A stretch of 48,525 nucleotides of DNA from the NCBI GenBank assembly GCA_946997215.1, contig CAMPUL010000009.1:1-48525 (forward strand), written 5' to 3'. A program made the translations under genes and the position numbers. The stretch is from Gardnerella vaginalis (GTDB taxonomy: Bacteria > Actinomycetota > Actinomycetes > Actinomycetales > Bifidobacteriaceae). The notes under the pieces were generated by a model. That model saw nothing but the letters and a program-made list of their open reading frames with translations. It was not told the origin of the DNA and did not search any database. Of this stretch, positions 15,341 through 25,545 are shown in pieces (the stretch's first letter is position 1; each line of letters starts with the position of its first letter).

Positions 15341-18295
15341 AGCAGATATTGCAACAGAAGAAGCAGCTTTACGTTTAGCAATAAATCGCAAAACGCACTT
15401 TCTTAACTCCGAAGCAATAAGCACAACCATTGAAAGTCCAAGGCACTCCACCCACTCCATAAAATCGAGTGGAACTGTGCCAAACGGGCCATTAAGGAAT
15501 GGTATATAAATTACAGCAAGCTGCAACACTACGGAAACTGCGATTGCACCCCAAAGCCAGCGATTTGCAAACAAGCCAACGAACACGCTTTGCAAATGCG
15601 AGCGAGAAGCCAAAGCATTTAGCATTTGAGCAAACACAAGAATAGTGAAGCCCATTGTGCGCGCGTGAGTCATTTGAGCTGCATGAGTTAAAACAGTTGT
15701 GGAGCGGTCTGTAAACAATCCGCCAGCCAAATGCATATCCATGCCAATCAGCGTTATAGCTGCCATAATCACGCCAATAAACACAATGTCTCCCCACATT
15801 GGCTTATCGATAACGCTATCCGTAAGCCTTCGCGGACGCCTATTCATAACATCATCCGTTTGCGGATCAACGCCCATTGCGAGCGCAGGAGCAGCGTCCG
15901 TAAGCAGATTAATCCAAAGCAATTGAGTTGCAAGAAGAGGCAGCGTAACACCTACGGAGTTTGGCTGCGTAATTCCCAAAGCGCCAGCGAAAACAACGCC
16001 ACCAAAAACGGTAAACACTTCACCAACGTTGGAACTAAGCAAATATCTCAAGAATTTACGAATATTGTCGAAAATTCCGCGACCTTCTTTAACAGCCGCG
16101 ACGATTGTAGAGAAGTTGTCATCTGCCAAAATCATCTTGGCAGATTCCTTTGTGACTTCCGTACCCGTAATGCCCATTGCAACGCCAATATCTGCCGACT
16201 TTACAGCAGGAGCATCGTTTACGCCATCGCCAGTCATAGCAACAATATTGCCTTGCCTTTGAAGCGAGGAAACAATCGCAAGCTTATGTTCTGGAGCAAC
16301 GCGCGCGTACACGCTCACTTTGCTAATCGCATCGTCGAAAGCAATATTGTCGTCATCCCTAGAAAGCAACTCGTCAAGCTCATCGCCTGTAAGCGCATGC
16401 TCATCTTTTCCAATAATGCCAAGGTCGCGAGCGATTCGAGCGGCAGTAAGTGGATGATCGCCAGTAATCATAACAGTTCGGATTCCAGCACGATGCGCTT
16501 GAGCAACGCTATCTCGAACTTCGATTCTAGGAGGATCAATAATCGCAACCATGCCGTTCCAAATTAAATCAGATTCCAAAACATCGCTTTGCTCAGCAAC
16601 ATCTGCGATTTGGCCTGCAGCATTAGAAACCATGCCGTCAACTTTAGCTAAACTATCTACGCCAAGCGGCCTATACGCCATTGCAAGCGTGCGATATGCT
16701 TCGCCAGAGAGCTTTTCCACGTTTGCAAGAATTTCTTCGCGGTCTCCTTCTGTAAGCGGACGAACAGCGCCAGCCACTGCGATTCGCGTGCAATAAGAAA
16801 GCAAAACATCTGGAGCGCCTTTAGCACAAACAATAAGATTTCCAGAATCCGAGCCATCTTTAACAACAACAGACATGCGTTTGCGCTCAGAAGTAAATGG
16901 CACTTCCGCAACGCGACTAAGATGCGCGTAACGCTTGTCTGCCTTGGTTTTGCGCGCCGCAACAATAAGCGAGACCTCGGTAGGGTCGCCAACTGGCTGC
17001 CATGCGTCAGACGATTCATTATGATGCAAGTCGCCATCGTTTGCCAAGTACCCAGATCCGAGTGCACCAATCACCTCTGTAGCTAGAGCTGGAGGAACTG
17101 CCAAATCCGCATCTAAAGAATCAAGCAAAACCATTCGTCCCTCTGGCTTATACCCACTACCCGTAAGCTGCACTTGGCCACTAGGCGTTATAACACGCTC
17201 AACAGTCATCTCATTTCGAGTTAAAGTACCAGTTTTGTCGGAGCAAATAACAGATGCGGAGCCAAGCGTTTCTACAGACGAAAGCTTTTTAACAACAGCA
17301 TGATGCTTTACCATGCGCTGAACGCCTAAAGCAAGAACAACCGTTAAAATAGCAGCCAAGCCTTCTGGAACAGCAGCAACGGCAAGAGAAACGGAAAGAA
17401 GCAAAGAATCTATAACATCTTCAATGGTGCGGAATCCTTCAAGCACCCACATAGACGCAAGCACAACGGCTGCAATAATACACACTGCGATTCCAAGAAC
17501 CTTAGATACGCGAACCATCTCTTTCTCGAGAGGAGTGGCTTCTTCTTGCGCACTAGAAAGCATATCTGCGATTTTTCCAACCTGAGTTTTCATGCCAGTA
17601 GACGTGACGATTGCGCGACCAGTGCCCTGCGTTACAGCAGTGCCATTAAACACCATGTTTGTGCGGTCTGCCAAAGATTTTGGCGAAGCTAGAGTCTCTG
17701 GACGCTTGCTAACAGCAACAGATTCTCCTGTAAGGCTTGCTTCTGCAACGCGCAAAGAAGCGGCTGCAATAAGCCTTGCATCTGCAGAAACAGCATCGCC
17801 TTCGCCAAGAACCAAAATATCTCCAGGCACAACATCCGCCGTATCTATGCGCATAACTCGCCCATCTCTAAGAACAGACGTTTGCGGAGCGCTCATTTTT
17901 GCCAGCGCTTCAACTGCTTCTTGCGCACGCGACTCTTGAATATAGCCCAAAACTGCGTTTGCTATAAGAATCACGATTATAACTATTGAGTCAAACGGCA
18001 GAACTTCGCCGCCACTTTCGCCACCATGTTGTGCGCGCTCAACAAACCATGCGATTGCGGAAATAATAGTCGCCGCTATAAGCAAGTAAACAAGCGGATC
18101 CTTAAATTGTTCGAGGAATCTCTTCCACGCTGGTGTTTTAGGAGCGCTAGCTAAAACGTTCGGGCCAAATTGTGCGAGCCTTTTAGATGCCTCGTCGCTG
18201 CTTAAACCCGTAGAAACGTTTACATTAAGCGAATTTGCAACATTTTGCACGTCTTGTAATGACGGATCTTTGGATTGATCGCTTTGATCAACCAT
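15338..18295 (-). CDS. P2-type cation-transporting ATPase
   Basis: 985 aa membrane pump. N-terminal cation-ATPase domain (about 15-85), actuator motif TGES at 189-192, PEGL at 310-313 in M4 typical of P2 pumps, phosphorylated D353 in DKTGTLT, hinge MTGDGVNDAPAVKSADIG, and a C-terminal block of about six helices with NLLTDAAPALAMG. Resembles SERCA/PMR1-like Ca pumps, but Na or Mg transport cannot be excluded. Start supported by AAGGGGGAA. Divergent from the RNA methyltransferase gene. Confidence 0.92.
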   Translation of the reverse strand: MVDQSDQSKDPSLQDVQNVANSLNVNVSTGLSSDEASKRLAQFGPNVLASAPKTPAWKRFLEQFKDPLVYLLIAATIISAIAWFVERAQHGGESGGEVLPFDSIVIIVILIANAVLGYIQESRAQEAVEALAKMSAPQTSVLRDGRVMRIDTADVVPGDILVLGEGDAVSADARLIAAASLRVAEASLTGESVAVSKRPETLASPKSLADRTNMVFNGTAVTQGTGRAIVTSTGMKTQVGKIADMLSSAQEEATPLEKEMVRVSKVLGIAVCIIAAVVLASMWVLEGFRTIEDVIDSLLLSVSLAVAAVPEGLAAILTVVLALGVQRMVKHHAVVKKLSSVETLGSASVICSDKTGTLTRNEMTVERVITPSGQVQLTGSGYKPEGRMVLLDSLDADLAVPPALATEVIGALGSGYLANDGDLHHNESSDAWQPVGDPTEVSLIVAARKTKADKRYAHLSRVAEVPFTSERKRMSVVVKDGSDSGNLIVCAKGAPDVLLSYCTRIAVAGAVRPLTEGDREEILANVEKLSGEAYRTLAMAYRPLGVDSLAKVDGMVSNAAGQIADVAEQSDVLESDLIWNGMVAIIDPPRIEVRDSVAQAHRAGIRTVMITGDHPLTAARIARDLGIIGKDEHALTGDELDELLSRDDDNIAFDDAISKVSVYARVAPEHKLAIVSSLQRQGNIVAMTGDGVNDAPAVKSADIGVAMGITGTEVTKESAKMILADDNFSTIVAAVKEGRGIFDNIRKFLRYLLSSNVGEVFTVFGGVVFAGALGITQPNSVGVTLPLLATQLLWINLLTDAAPALAMGVDPQTDDVMNRRPRRLTDSVIDKPMWGDIVFIGVIMAAITLIGMDMHLAGGLFTDRSTTVLTHAAQMTHARTMGFTILVFAQMLNALASRSHLQSVFVGLFANRWLWGAIAVSVVLQLAVIYIPFLNGPFGTVPLDFMEWVECLGLSMVVLIASELRKCVLRFIAKRKAASSVAISA

Positions 18296-18429
18296 ATTTT
18301 CCCCCTTGGGAGCGCCGCGGAGTAGTCAACAATCAAGATTTATGCAAAGTTGACTCAAAATCTCGATTATTGCGCGGTTGTGGATTATTGCAATAACAAT
18401 AATTTGCAATAATTAAGTACCGTTCTATT

Positions 18430-19479
18430 ATGCCACATAAAGCGCCAAATACTAATGCCTCGGGGGCATGTGAAAATAAGAATATGGCTATGAAAAAAGG
18501 ACCGACCAAGGGGTCGGGTGGAAAACATCGTAATGCATTGCGCGGCAAGGGGCCTACACCTAAGGCAGAAGATCGCGTTTACCATAAAGCTTATTTCGCT
18601 AAAAAAGCTGCGATTAAGCGCACGTTTGCAGATCCGCGTTTGGCAGCTAGACGCAGAGTAGATAAGTTGGGCACAGATAGCGACGAGTTGGTAATCGGGC
18701 GAAATGCAGCTCTTGAAGCTTTGCGCGTAGGCGTTCCTAGCACGCAGCTTTACGTGGCAAATCGCATTGAGCACGACGATCGCACGCGCGAAATCGTTAA
18801 GCTTGCTGGCATGCAAGGCTTGCGACTTTTGGAGGCGGATCGCCTAGAGATGGATCGCATTGCTCACAGCACTAATCATCAGGGCATTATTTTAAAGGTG
18901 CAACCTTATCAATACTCTTCGTTGCAAGAGCTTGTTGATCGCGCAGAAAAGAAGGCTCGCGCTATGGAGGCAGCGGATTCTGCATCTGCACGCATTAACG
19001 CACGCCCATTGTTTATAGCGCTAGATGGCGTTACCGATCCGCAAAATCTTGGTGCTGTTATTCGATCTGCAGCCGCTTTTGGCGCAAATGGCGTAATTTT
19101 GCCAGAACGCAGAAGCGCATCTGTTACGGCTGCCGCTTGGAAGGTTTCTGCAGGAGCCGCAGCGCACTTGCCTGTTGCTCGAGTTGTGAATTTAAACAAG
19201 GCGATTCAAGGTTTGCGCGAGCGTGGATGGTACGCGATTGGCCTGGATGGCGGCGGAGACAAGCTTGTTGGCGAAACTGGTTTTGAAACAGATCCGCTTG
19301 TTGTAGTTCTTGGAAGCGAAGGCAAGGGCATGAGTCGCCTAACGCGTGAAGCTTGCGATGCTATTGCTGGAATCCCAATCTCTAGCGCTGTTGAATCGCT
19401 TAACGCATCCGTTGCAGCTGGAATCAGCTTGTATGCTGTTGCTAATGCGCGTAGGCTTGCCGCTTTAAGTCAAAATTAG
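18430..19479 (+). CDS. rlmB: TrmH-family 2'-O-methyltransferase (RlmB-like, 23S rRNA)
   Basis: 349 aa. SPOUT-class enzyme that methylates ribose 2'-OH, most likely G2251 of 23S rRNA. Basic N-terminal extension of about 85 residues (Lys/Arg/Gly-rich, common in actinobacteria), substrate-binding domain around VIGRNAALEAL, then catalytic motifs: LDGVTDPQNLGAVIRSA (motif 1), VVVLGSEGKGMSR (motif 2) and IPISSAVESLNASVAAG (motif 3). The start could instead be the ATG at 18484; neither has a good ribosome site. Confidence 0.9.
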   Translation: MPHKAPNTNASGACENKNMAMKKGPTKGSGGKHRNALRGKGPTPKAEDRVYHKAYFAKKAAIKRTFADPRLAARRRVDKLGTDSDELVIGRNAALEALRVGVPSTQLYVANRIEHDDRTREIVKLAGMQGLRLLEADRLEMDRIAHSTNHQGIILKVQPYQYSSLQELVDRAEKKARAMEAADSASARINARPLFIALDGVTDPQNLGAVIRSAAAFGANGVILPERRSASVTAAAWKVSAGAAAHLPVARVVNLNKAIQGLRERGWYAIGLDGGGDKLVGETGFETDPLVVVLGSEGKGMSRLTREACDAIAGIPISSAVESLNASVAAGISLYAVANARRLAALSQN

Positions 19480-19525
19480 CAATTGCATTGCGATTAAGAG
19501 TATTGCGATTTAAGAGTTAACGGTA
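19480..19525. repeat. Tandem repeat after the methyltransferase stop
   Basis: ATTGCGATTAAGAG and ATTGCGATTTAAGAG follow the TAG at once, each supplying a further TAA. Confidence 0.75.
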
Positions 19526-21286
19526 ATGCGAATGCGGATTTTTAAGACACGCAATTTACGCAATTTACAAAGCTCACATAACGCGCGCACATTGGCACTG
19601 CTTTTGGCTTTTGTTCTATACATTGCGATTATTGCAATCGTAATGTGTTTCCACGAACCTTGGTTTGACGAAGCTCAAAGCTGGCTGATTGCGCGCGATT
19701 CGCCAATCGCAAGCATTTTTAGCGTTAGACCGCATTACGAGGGTCACCCTCCTTTTTGGAATCTTTTACTTGCGATTGCAGCTAAAAGTGGCGTTCCATA
19801 CGAGTTTGGGATTAAGGGAATTCAGCTGATTTGCGCAAGCCTACTTGGTGCGTGGCTTATTTTTAAATCGCCTTTTAAGCGCACAAGCAGCCTGGCAACT
19901 TTTCTTATTCCGTTTACTTATTTTGCTTGCTTCCAATACGGAGTTACATCGCGACCATACGCTTTGCTTTGCTTAAGCTTGCTAGTAGCGGCACATTACT
20001 GGAATAGTGCGGATTCTAAGACTTCTAGCGCTTGCAAACTTGCGATTAGTCTTATGTTTATGTGCTTGCTTAGCGTGTATGGAATCGCGTTTGCTGCAGG
20101 ATTTACAATTGCTTGGATTTGGCGAGTTTTTAGCAAAAATATTAACGAAAACCTTAACGAAGATCTTAGCAAAACTCGCAATAAAACTCTTAATTTTAGT
20201 GCCATTTTTCACGCGATTAAAACAACAATCTCATCAAATTTGGCGCAACTTATATCTTGGGGATTAATCGCCATTTTTGGCGTTGCAAACCTTGCTCTTG
20301 CATGGCCCGCAAAAAATGCGTTCGCCACTCGCGCAACAATTGATGGCAATTCAACAATCGCAAAATGCTTCGCTTTTATATTTGTAATGCCTTCCGAAAG
20401 CATGTTTACAAGCTTTTACGGCGATATTTCAATGCGAAGAATGCCTTTTGACTTTTTGCCAATTGCAATATGCACGCTGTTTAGCCTTGCGATTTGGGCA
20501 TTTGCAATTAGAATCGCCAAGCGCAGAAAACTTCTTGCGGTTCTTGTAATCCCTTATCTCGTTCTTACAATCGTAGCTGTTCGCTATTTTACGCTTCACC
20601 ACGCAGGTCTAATCTTTGTATTTTTGCTAGCTGTGCTTTGGATAAGTCACATTAAAGAGCCGCTTAGCAGCAAGGACATTCCTGCGATTTTTGTTAAAAT
20701 CGCCCCTACTAAATTCAGATTTATAAAAAACAAAGCTTTGAAAATCAACGTGCTGATTTCAATAATTCTTGCGCCAAGCTTAATTTGGAACGCGTTTGCT
20801 TGCGTAAACGACATTCTGTTTGACTACTCGCCTTCTAGAGCTGTAGCGCAATACATATCTAGTAATCACTTGCAAAATAAGCGTTTTGTAGCATCTTGGC
20901 TCCATAATTACGAGCAGGTTGACGAAAGTGGAAACGTTATTTCGCACGAAGAAATCGACACTCACCAATATTCGTGGCTTTTAATAGGTGCAAATCCTTA
21001 TTTTTCTAAGAATCTTATAGATTGTGCATACAAAAACAAGACTTTTATAACAAATGAAAGCTCGTCTGCAAATCAGCAAGAAAAAGAGTTGGCAGCGTGC
21101 GCTGCAAAGGGCGAGCCAGAATTTTTTGTTAGCGAATCCAGCCAGCCGTGGTACTACTTCTTGGCATTAAACTACAACATTTCGCACTACAACGCACACA
21201 CTGTTTCCAACGTTAAAACATCTTGGAAAGCTCTTGTTTGGGAAAGCACTGCCACTATTTACGAGCGAAAATCGAACATAAAATAA
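19526..21286 (+). CDS. Multi-pass membrane protein, GT-C glycosyltransferase-like
   Basis: 586 aa with roughly ten hydrophobic helices. After the first helix comes HEPWFDEAQSWLIAR, an acidic first-loop motif of the kind that holds the metal and sugar donor in GT-C enzymes that use polyprenyl-phosphate sugars. HPPFWNLLLA follows. The last 150 residues form an extracytoplasmic domain. No polysaccharide genes are adjacent, so the acceptor is unknown. Close upstream and downstream ATGs (19526, 19532) leave the exact start open. Confidence 0.7.
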   Translation: MRMRIFKTRNLRNLQSSHNARTLALLLAFVLYIAIIAIVMCFHEPWFDEAQSWLIARDSPIASIFSVRPHYEGHPPFWNLLLAIAAKSGVPYEFGIKGIQLICASLLGAWLIFKSPFKRTSSLATFLIPFTYFACFQYGVTSRPYALLCLSLLVAAHYWNSADSKTSSACKLAISLMFMCLLSVYGIAFAAGFTIAWIWRVFSKNINENLNEDLSKTRNKTLNFSAIFHAIKTTISSNLAQLISWGLIAIFGVANLALAWPAKNAFATRATIDGNSTIAKCFAFIFVMPSESMFTSFYGDISMRRMPFDFLPIAICTLFSLAIWAFAIRIAKRRKLLAVLVIPYLVLTIVAVRYFTLHHAGLIFVFLLAVLWISHIKEPLSSKDIPAIFVKIAPTKFRFIKNKALKINVLISIILAPSLIWNAFACVNDILFDYSPSRAVAQYISSNHLQNKRFVASWLHNYEQVDESGNVISHEEIDTHQYSWLLIGANPYFSKNLIDCAYKNKTFITNESSSANQQEKELAACAAKGEPEFFVSESSQPWYYFLALNYNISHYNAHTVSNVKTSWKALVWESTATIYERKSNIK

Positions 21287-21292
21287 GCAAAA

Positions 21293-21345
21293 GCGGTTGT
21301 TTAGCAATCACTAAGCAATAAACTTAGCAACCGCTAAACAACCGC
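21293..21345. terminator. Hairpin between convergent genes
   Basis: GCGGTTGTTTAGC / GCTAAACAACCGC, a perfect 13-bp stem; the 27-nt loop contains its own CTAAG / CTTAG hairpin. Extra CAACCGC copies follow. It separates the membrane protein and nitroreductase genes and could stop both. Confidence 0.6.
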
Positions 21346-21355
21346 CAAACAACCG

Positions 21356-22066
21356 CTACAGCAGCTCAATCTTTGGATGCTCGGCTCTAAACTCGTTCGT
21401 ATGCGAATCGCTAGCATACCCAAGCGCAAATCCAGTTAAAAGCTCCATGTTTTCCGGAACGTCAAACTCCGCATCCAATGGGCTCCGCCAAGTTGCCAAA
21501 ACACCAAGTGGGCAAGAGTCAACACCTAAATCTTTAGCAGCAAGAAACAGCGTTTGCAGCATAAGGCCAGCGTCCATTGCAGCAAATGGCATAAAATCGC
21601 GCCTAGCTAAAACAAAGCCAATAACGGGCGCTCCAAAAGCCTCGAAATTCCTGCGCGTATGGGCGTTCCTGGCTGCAAAATCGTGCCTTTCAATTCCTAA
21701 ATGCGAATATAACGCTAGACCGAGTTTAGCGCTTCGCTGCTTTAGATCGTCGGGATACGGCTTTGCAACAGGAACGTCGCCATTAGGCGCTGACTCTTGA
21801 GCAAACTGAGCGCGCTCAGATTCGCTCAAACTCTTATCTTTGGCTTTAAGCATTGCATTGCACTTATCTAAATAAGCTTTTACAATGTTGTCTTTTTTGC
21901 TGCCTTGCGCAATCGCAAGCGCGTAAGCTCTTGTGTTGCTCCAGCTTGGTGCAAGAGAAGCAGTGTGCAATATTGACTCTAAAACGTTTTGCTCAATCGG
22001 CTTGTTCAAAAAGTCGCGTGCAGAAAACCGCTCCGATGCAAGTTGACTAAAATCTTTGTAAGTCAT
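21356..22066 (-). CDS. Nitroreductase family flavoprotein
   Basis: 236 aa. FMN-dependent NAD(P)H oxidoreductase; natural substrate unknown. Visible: ERFSARDFLNKPI with the FMN-binding Arg/Ser, APSWSNTRAY, DAGLMLQTLFLAAKDLGVDSCPLG and LLTGFALGYA. Nine bp after htrA on the same strand, so probably cotranscribed with it. Confidence 0.88.
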   Translation of the reverse strand: MTYKDFSQLASERFSARDFLNKPIEQNVLESILHTASLAPSWSNTRAYALAIAQGSKKDNIVKAYLDKCNAMLKAKDKSLSESERAQFAQESAPNGDVPVAKPYPDDLKQRSAKLGLALYSHLGIERHDFAARNAHTRRNFEAFGAPVIGFVLARRDFMPFAAMDAGLMLQTLFLAAKDLGVDSCPLGVLATWRSPLDAEFDVPENMELLTGFALGYASDSHTNEFRAEHPKIELL

Positions 22067-22075
22067 GGTATCAGT

Positions 22076-23929
22076 TTACCAAAAACCGAATGGGTCAAAA
22101 ATGCCACCGTCGTCGGAATCGTCGTCTCCGCCTCTAGGAAGCTGATCCAAAGTGTCGTCGTCATCATCCGAAGAATCGCCACCACTTCCATTCTGGCTCT
22201 TCTTATCGGAAGAATCAGGCTTCTTGTTGCTGCGCTTTCTTAGCGAGCGAGGATCTTGACGAGTTGCTCCATTAACCGCAGCTTCTTCTTGGTTAAACTT
22301 GACTGTTAGATTTACAGTTCCATTACCGCGAACAACCGTTATTGTTGCTTTATCTCCCAAAGCGGTAGCGCGCACAAATCCAAGCAGCGAGTAGTTGCTT
22401 GTAACAGACTTGCCATTAAACGCTACGATTGTATCTCCAGCACGCATTCCACCTTTTGCAGCAGGAGCACCAGGAGTTACAGAGGCCACTTGAGCGCCGC
22501 CACGCGTAATGTTATTTTGCGTTACATTTACGCTTTTAACCATGATTCCAAGAGCAACGTGCTTTACGGAACCGTTCTTAATGATTTCGTTTACTACGCG
22601 CTTAACAAGGTTAGAAGGAATAGCAAAGCCGATTCCAATAGAACCTGCTGTGCCACCTCTTGCAGAAGTTGCAGCAATAGACGAGTTAATACCAATCACT
22701 TTTCCAGAAGCGTCGAAAGTTGGGCCGCCCGAATTACCTGGGTTGATTGCTGCATCAATTTGCACAGCGTTTGTAACGATTTCCGAACGACTTTGATCGT
22801 CCATAACAGAAACTGGTCGATTAAGCGCAGATACAATACCCGTTGTAGCAGTATCGTCATATCCAAGTGGATTTCCGATTGCCATTACTGGCTGGCCAAC
22901 CGCGAGCGCGTCCGAATCCGCAAAATCAACTGGCTTTACGCTGCTTGGCAATCCATCTACTTTAAGCACAGCCAAATCGGTAGTTTTATCGGTTCCAACA
23001 AGCTTTGCCTTATAAATCTGACCATTAGAAAGCGTTACTTGAAGCTGTTGCATTCCAGCAATAACGTGATTGTTTGTAACAACATGACCTTGCTTGTCGA
23101 TTATTGCGCCAGAGCCTTTGCTCATGTTTTTGCTATTGCGCGCCTGAATAGACACAACTCCGCCAGAAACGTTTTTAGCAACCGAGCGCCAATCTGGAGC
23201 CTGACCGCCTTTTATTACGGCTGTTCCTTTTGAAGGACTTTGCGCACCCACATCTGCAAGTGTTCCCGCGCCTGGAATAGGGATCAAGCCTTGAGTAAGA
23301 ACAAACGCCATTACAACAACGCACACAATTGCAGAAACAATGGACGACACAATTGCCACCATTATTGTTGAGTTTTCTTTAGACTCCGCCTTAAATCCGC
23401 GCTTTTTATAAACCACATTTGGATTTTGGCTTGGCGATTGATTTGGCGATTGATTTGAAGCTTCAGCAGGCTGACTTTCCGCGCTACTATCCGCGCTATT
23501 ATCATCGCTATTATCCGCGCTCAAATCGTAAGGATTGCCGAATCTAGTTTGCTTTTGCTCTCCATTACTATTATATGGATCGCCATATGGCAAAAATGGG
23601 TTATCTAAATCGTTGCCATATTCTGATTTCTCATAATCACGGCTATTTGCGCCATTCGCTACACTTGCACCACTCGCGCCACTTTGCTCTTGATTTTGCA
23701 ACGATTCGCCAGAATTATTAGAATCACCGCTATTTTTATTTGCATCACTATTAGCATCGCCAGCATCTACAGGGCCATACGCTCCGTATTCGGGAGCTGG
23801 TCTATAAATCTGCTCTGGCTCCACATGATTTTCCTGCGCGCGCGTTGGCTCCGATTGGCTTTGTGAAGCATTGCCATTTTGCTCTTCACTAGAATCGTAG
23901 GCCTTAGAATCGTAAATATCGTCAGCCAT
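22076..23929 (-). CDS. htrA: HtrA/DegP-type membrane serine protease with PDZ domain
   Basis: 617 aa. Extracytoplasmic quality-control protease anchored by one helix. Residues 1-185 are low-complexity (Ser, Asn, Gln, Asp) and predicted cytoplasmic; helix about 189-212; trypsin-like domain with H288 (TNNHVIAG), D318 (TTDLAVLK) and S400 (NPGNSGGP); PDZ at about 450-545 (MRAGDTIVAFNGKSV). The C-terminus is a highly acidic tail with SSDDDDDTLDQL. Perfect AAGGAGG ribosome site. Confidence 0.95.
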   Translation of the reverse strand: MADDIYDSKAYDSSEEQNGNASQSQSEPTRAQENHVEPEQIYRPAPEYGAYGPVDAGDANSDANKNSGDSNNSGESLQNQEQSGASGASVANGANSRDYEKSEYGNDLDNPFLPYGDPYNSNGEQKQTRFGNPYDLSADNSDDNSADSSAESQPAEASNQSPNQSPSQNPNVVYKKRGFKAESKENSTIMVAIVSSIVSAIVCVVVMAFVLTQGLIPIPGAGTLADVGAQSPSKGTAVIKGGQAPDWRSVAKNVSGGVVSIQARNSKNMSKGSGAIIDKQGHVVTNNHVIAGMQQLQVTLSNGQIYKAKLVGTDKTTDLAVLKVDGLPSSVKPVDFADSDALAVGQPVMAIGNPLGYDDTATTGIVSALNRPVSVMDDQSRSEIVTNAVQIDAAINPGNSGGPTFDASGKVIGINSSIAATSARGGTAGSIGIGFAIPSNLVKRVVNEIIKNGSVKHVALGIMVKSVNVTQNNITRGGAQVASVTPGAPAAKGGMRAGDTIVAFNGKSVTSNYSLLGFVRATALGDKATITVVRGNGTVNLTVKFNQEEAAVNGATRQDPRSLRKRSNKKPDSSDKKSQNGSGGDSSDDDDDTLDQLPRGGDDDSDDGGIFDPFGFW

Positions 23930-24222
23930 TAATCCTCCTTAAATCTTTTACAAAGAATACTCTAATCTGATTACACAAATTCATACAAGTTAATATGCAA
24001 TTAATATGCAATTTTTACAAAATTTTGCGTTTACAATACGAGTTAATCGTGCCGCTCTTAAAATTACCTGAATATTTAGCAGTATAAATGCCGTATAAAT
24101 ACCATATATAACCCATAAATTAGCTAGCTATTTTTATAAAAATTATAAAAACACGTAAAATTTAACGAACGGCTGCTTGCGACTTTTCCGCGCGCAACAA
24201 CGCAATTTATGCGCGTATCGTC
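23930..24222. other. AT-rich divergent intergenic region (htrA / tgt)
   Basis: Should hold both promoters. Contains a TAGCTAGCTA palindrome (24120-24130) and one copy of the 14-mer CTTGCGACTTTTCC (24176-24189). No small gene or clear riboswitch found. Confidence 0.4.
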
Positions 24223-25545
24223 ATGCCTTCTAATAGAGTAAAAGGTATGACTAATCTTATTGAACACCCACGCGGAGCAGAGCCTGGTAAGCCAGGAGAT
24301 CGCAGCGAATTCTCGTTTACAACAAAAACGCGTTTAGAAAATGCTGCAGATGGTAAAGGAAAAGACGGAGCCAGATACGGGCGAACTGGTGTGATTCGCA
24401 CGCCGCATGGCGATATTCACACGCCTGCGTTTGTGCCAGTTGCAACACAAGGCGCAATGAAGGCCGTGCTGCCAGAATCAATCAAAGACTTGGGCGGCCA
24501 ATGCATGCTTTCTAACGCATTCCATTTATATGAGCGCCCTGGCGAAGACATTTTAGACGAAGCTGGCGGTCTTGCAAAGTTTATGAACTGGGATGGCCCA
24601 ACTTTTACGGATTCTGGCGGATTCCAAGTGCTTTCGCTTGGTGCAGGATTCAAAAAGACGCTTGCAATGGACGTTACTGGCATGAAGTCCGACGACGTAA
24701 TCGCAGCTGGCAAAGAGCGCATGGCATTCGTTGACGAAGATGGCGTCACTTTTAAGTCTCCTCTAAACGGCTCGATTCATAGATTCAGCGCAGAAATCTC
24801 AATGGGAATTCAGCACAAGCTTGGCGCAGATATTATGTTTGCTTTCGACGAGCTTACAACACTTATGAACACTCGCCGCTACCAAGAAGAGTCTGTTGAG
24901 CGCACATTCCGATGGGCCAAGCGATGTGTTGCAGAACACAAGCGATTAACTGAGGCGCGATTAGGAAAGCCGTATCAGGCGTTGTATGGCGTTGTTCAAG
25001 GCGCGAATTACGAGGATTTGCGTAGGCATGCGGCAGAGCAGATTGCTTCGCTCGACTTTGACGGCGTTGGAATCGGCGGCGCAATCGAAAAGCGCATTAT
25101 TGGAGATACTTGCGCTTGGATTTGCGATGCTATGCCAGAAAATCGCCCTCGCCACGTGCTTGGAATCGCGGCAGTTGACGACATTTTTGCTTGCGTAGAA
25201 AACGGCGGAGACACGTTTGATTGCGTGGCGCCTGCGCGATGCGGCAGAAACGGCGCGATTTTTACTCGCCACGGGCGCTACAACGTAAAGCGCGCGGAAT
25301 TTAAGCACGACCAGGGGCCACTTGAAGCTGGCTGCGATTGCTACACTTGCACGCATTATTCGCGCATGTATGTTAGCCATTTGCTGCGCGCTAAAGAGAT
25401 GAACGGATACACGCTTGCTACTATTCACAACGAGCGATTCTTTGTTAAGCTTCTAGACGACATTCGCGCGTCGATTGACGGCGGATATTTTGAAGACTTC
25501 CGCGACGAGTCGCTTGCGCACTACTACGAAAATGGATCGCGCTGA
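24223..25545 (+). CDS. tgt: tRNA-guanine transglycosylase
   Basis: 440 aa. Exchanges G34 of GUN-anticodon tRNAs for queuine or preQ1. Visible: TDSGGFQVLSLG (active-site Asp), YGVVQGANYEDLRR, GIGGAIEK, nucleophile Asp in DTFDCVAPARCGRNG, and zinc ligands CDCYTC with a downstream His. The APARCGRNG segment differs from the common PTRNARNG. The N-terminal 50 residues are extra and polar. The ATG at 24247 is an alternative start. No other queuosine genes are adjacent. Confidence 0.93.
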   Translation: MPSNRVKGMTNLIEHPRGAEPGKPGDRSEFSFTTKTRLENAADGKGKDGARYGRTGVIRTPHGDIHTPAFVPVATQGAMKAVLPESIKDLGGQCMLSNAFHLYERPGEDILDEAGGLAKFMNWDGPTFTDSGGFQVLSLGAGFKKTLAMDVTGMKSDDVIAAGKERMAFVDEDGVTFKSPLNGSIHRFSAEISMGIQHKLGADIMFAFDELTTLMNTRRYQEESVERTFRWAKRCVAEHKRLTEARLGKPYQALYGVVQGANYEDLRRHAAEQIASLDFDGVGIGGAIEKRIIGDTCAWICDAMPENRPRHVLGIAAVDDIFACVENGGDTFDCVAPARCGRNGAIFTRHGRYNVKRAEFKHDQGPLEAGCDCYTCTHYSRMYVSHLLRAKEMNGYTLATIHNERFFVKLLDDIRASIDGGYFEDFRDESLAHYYENGSR

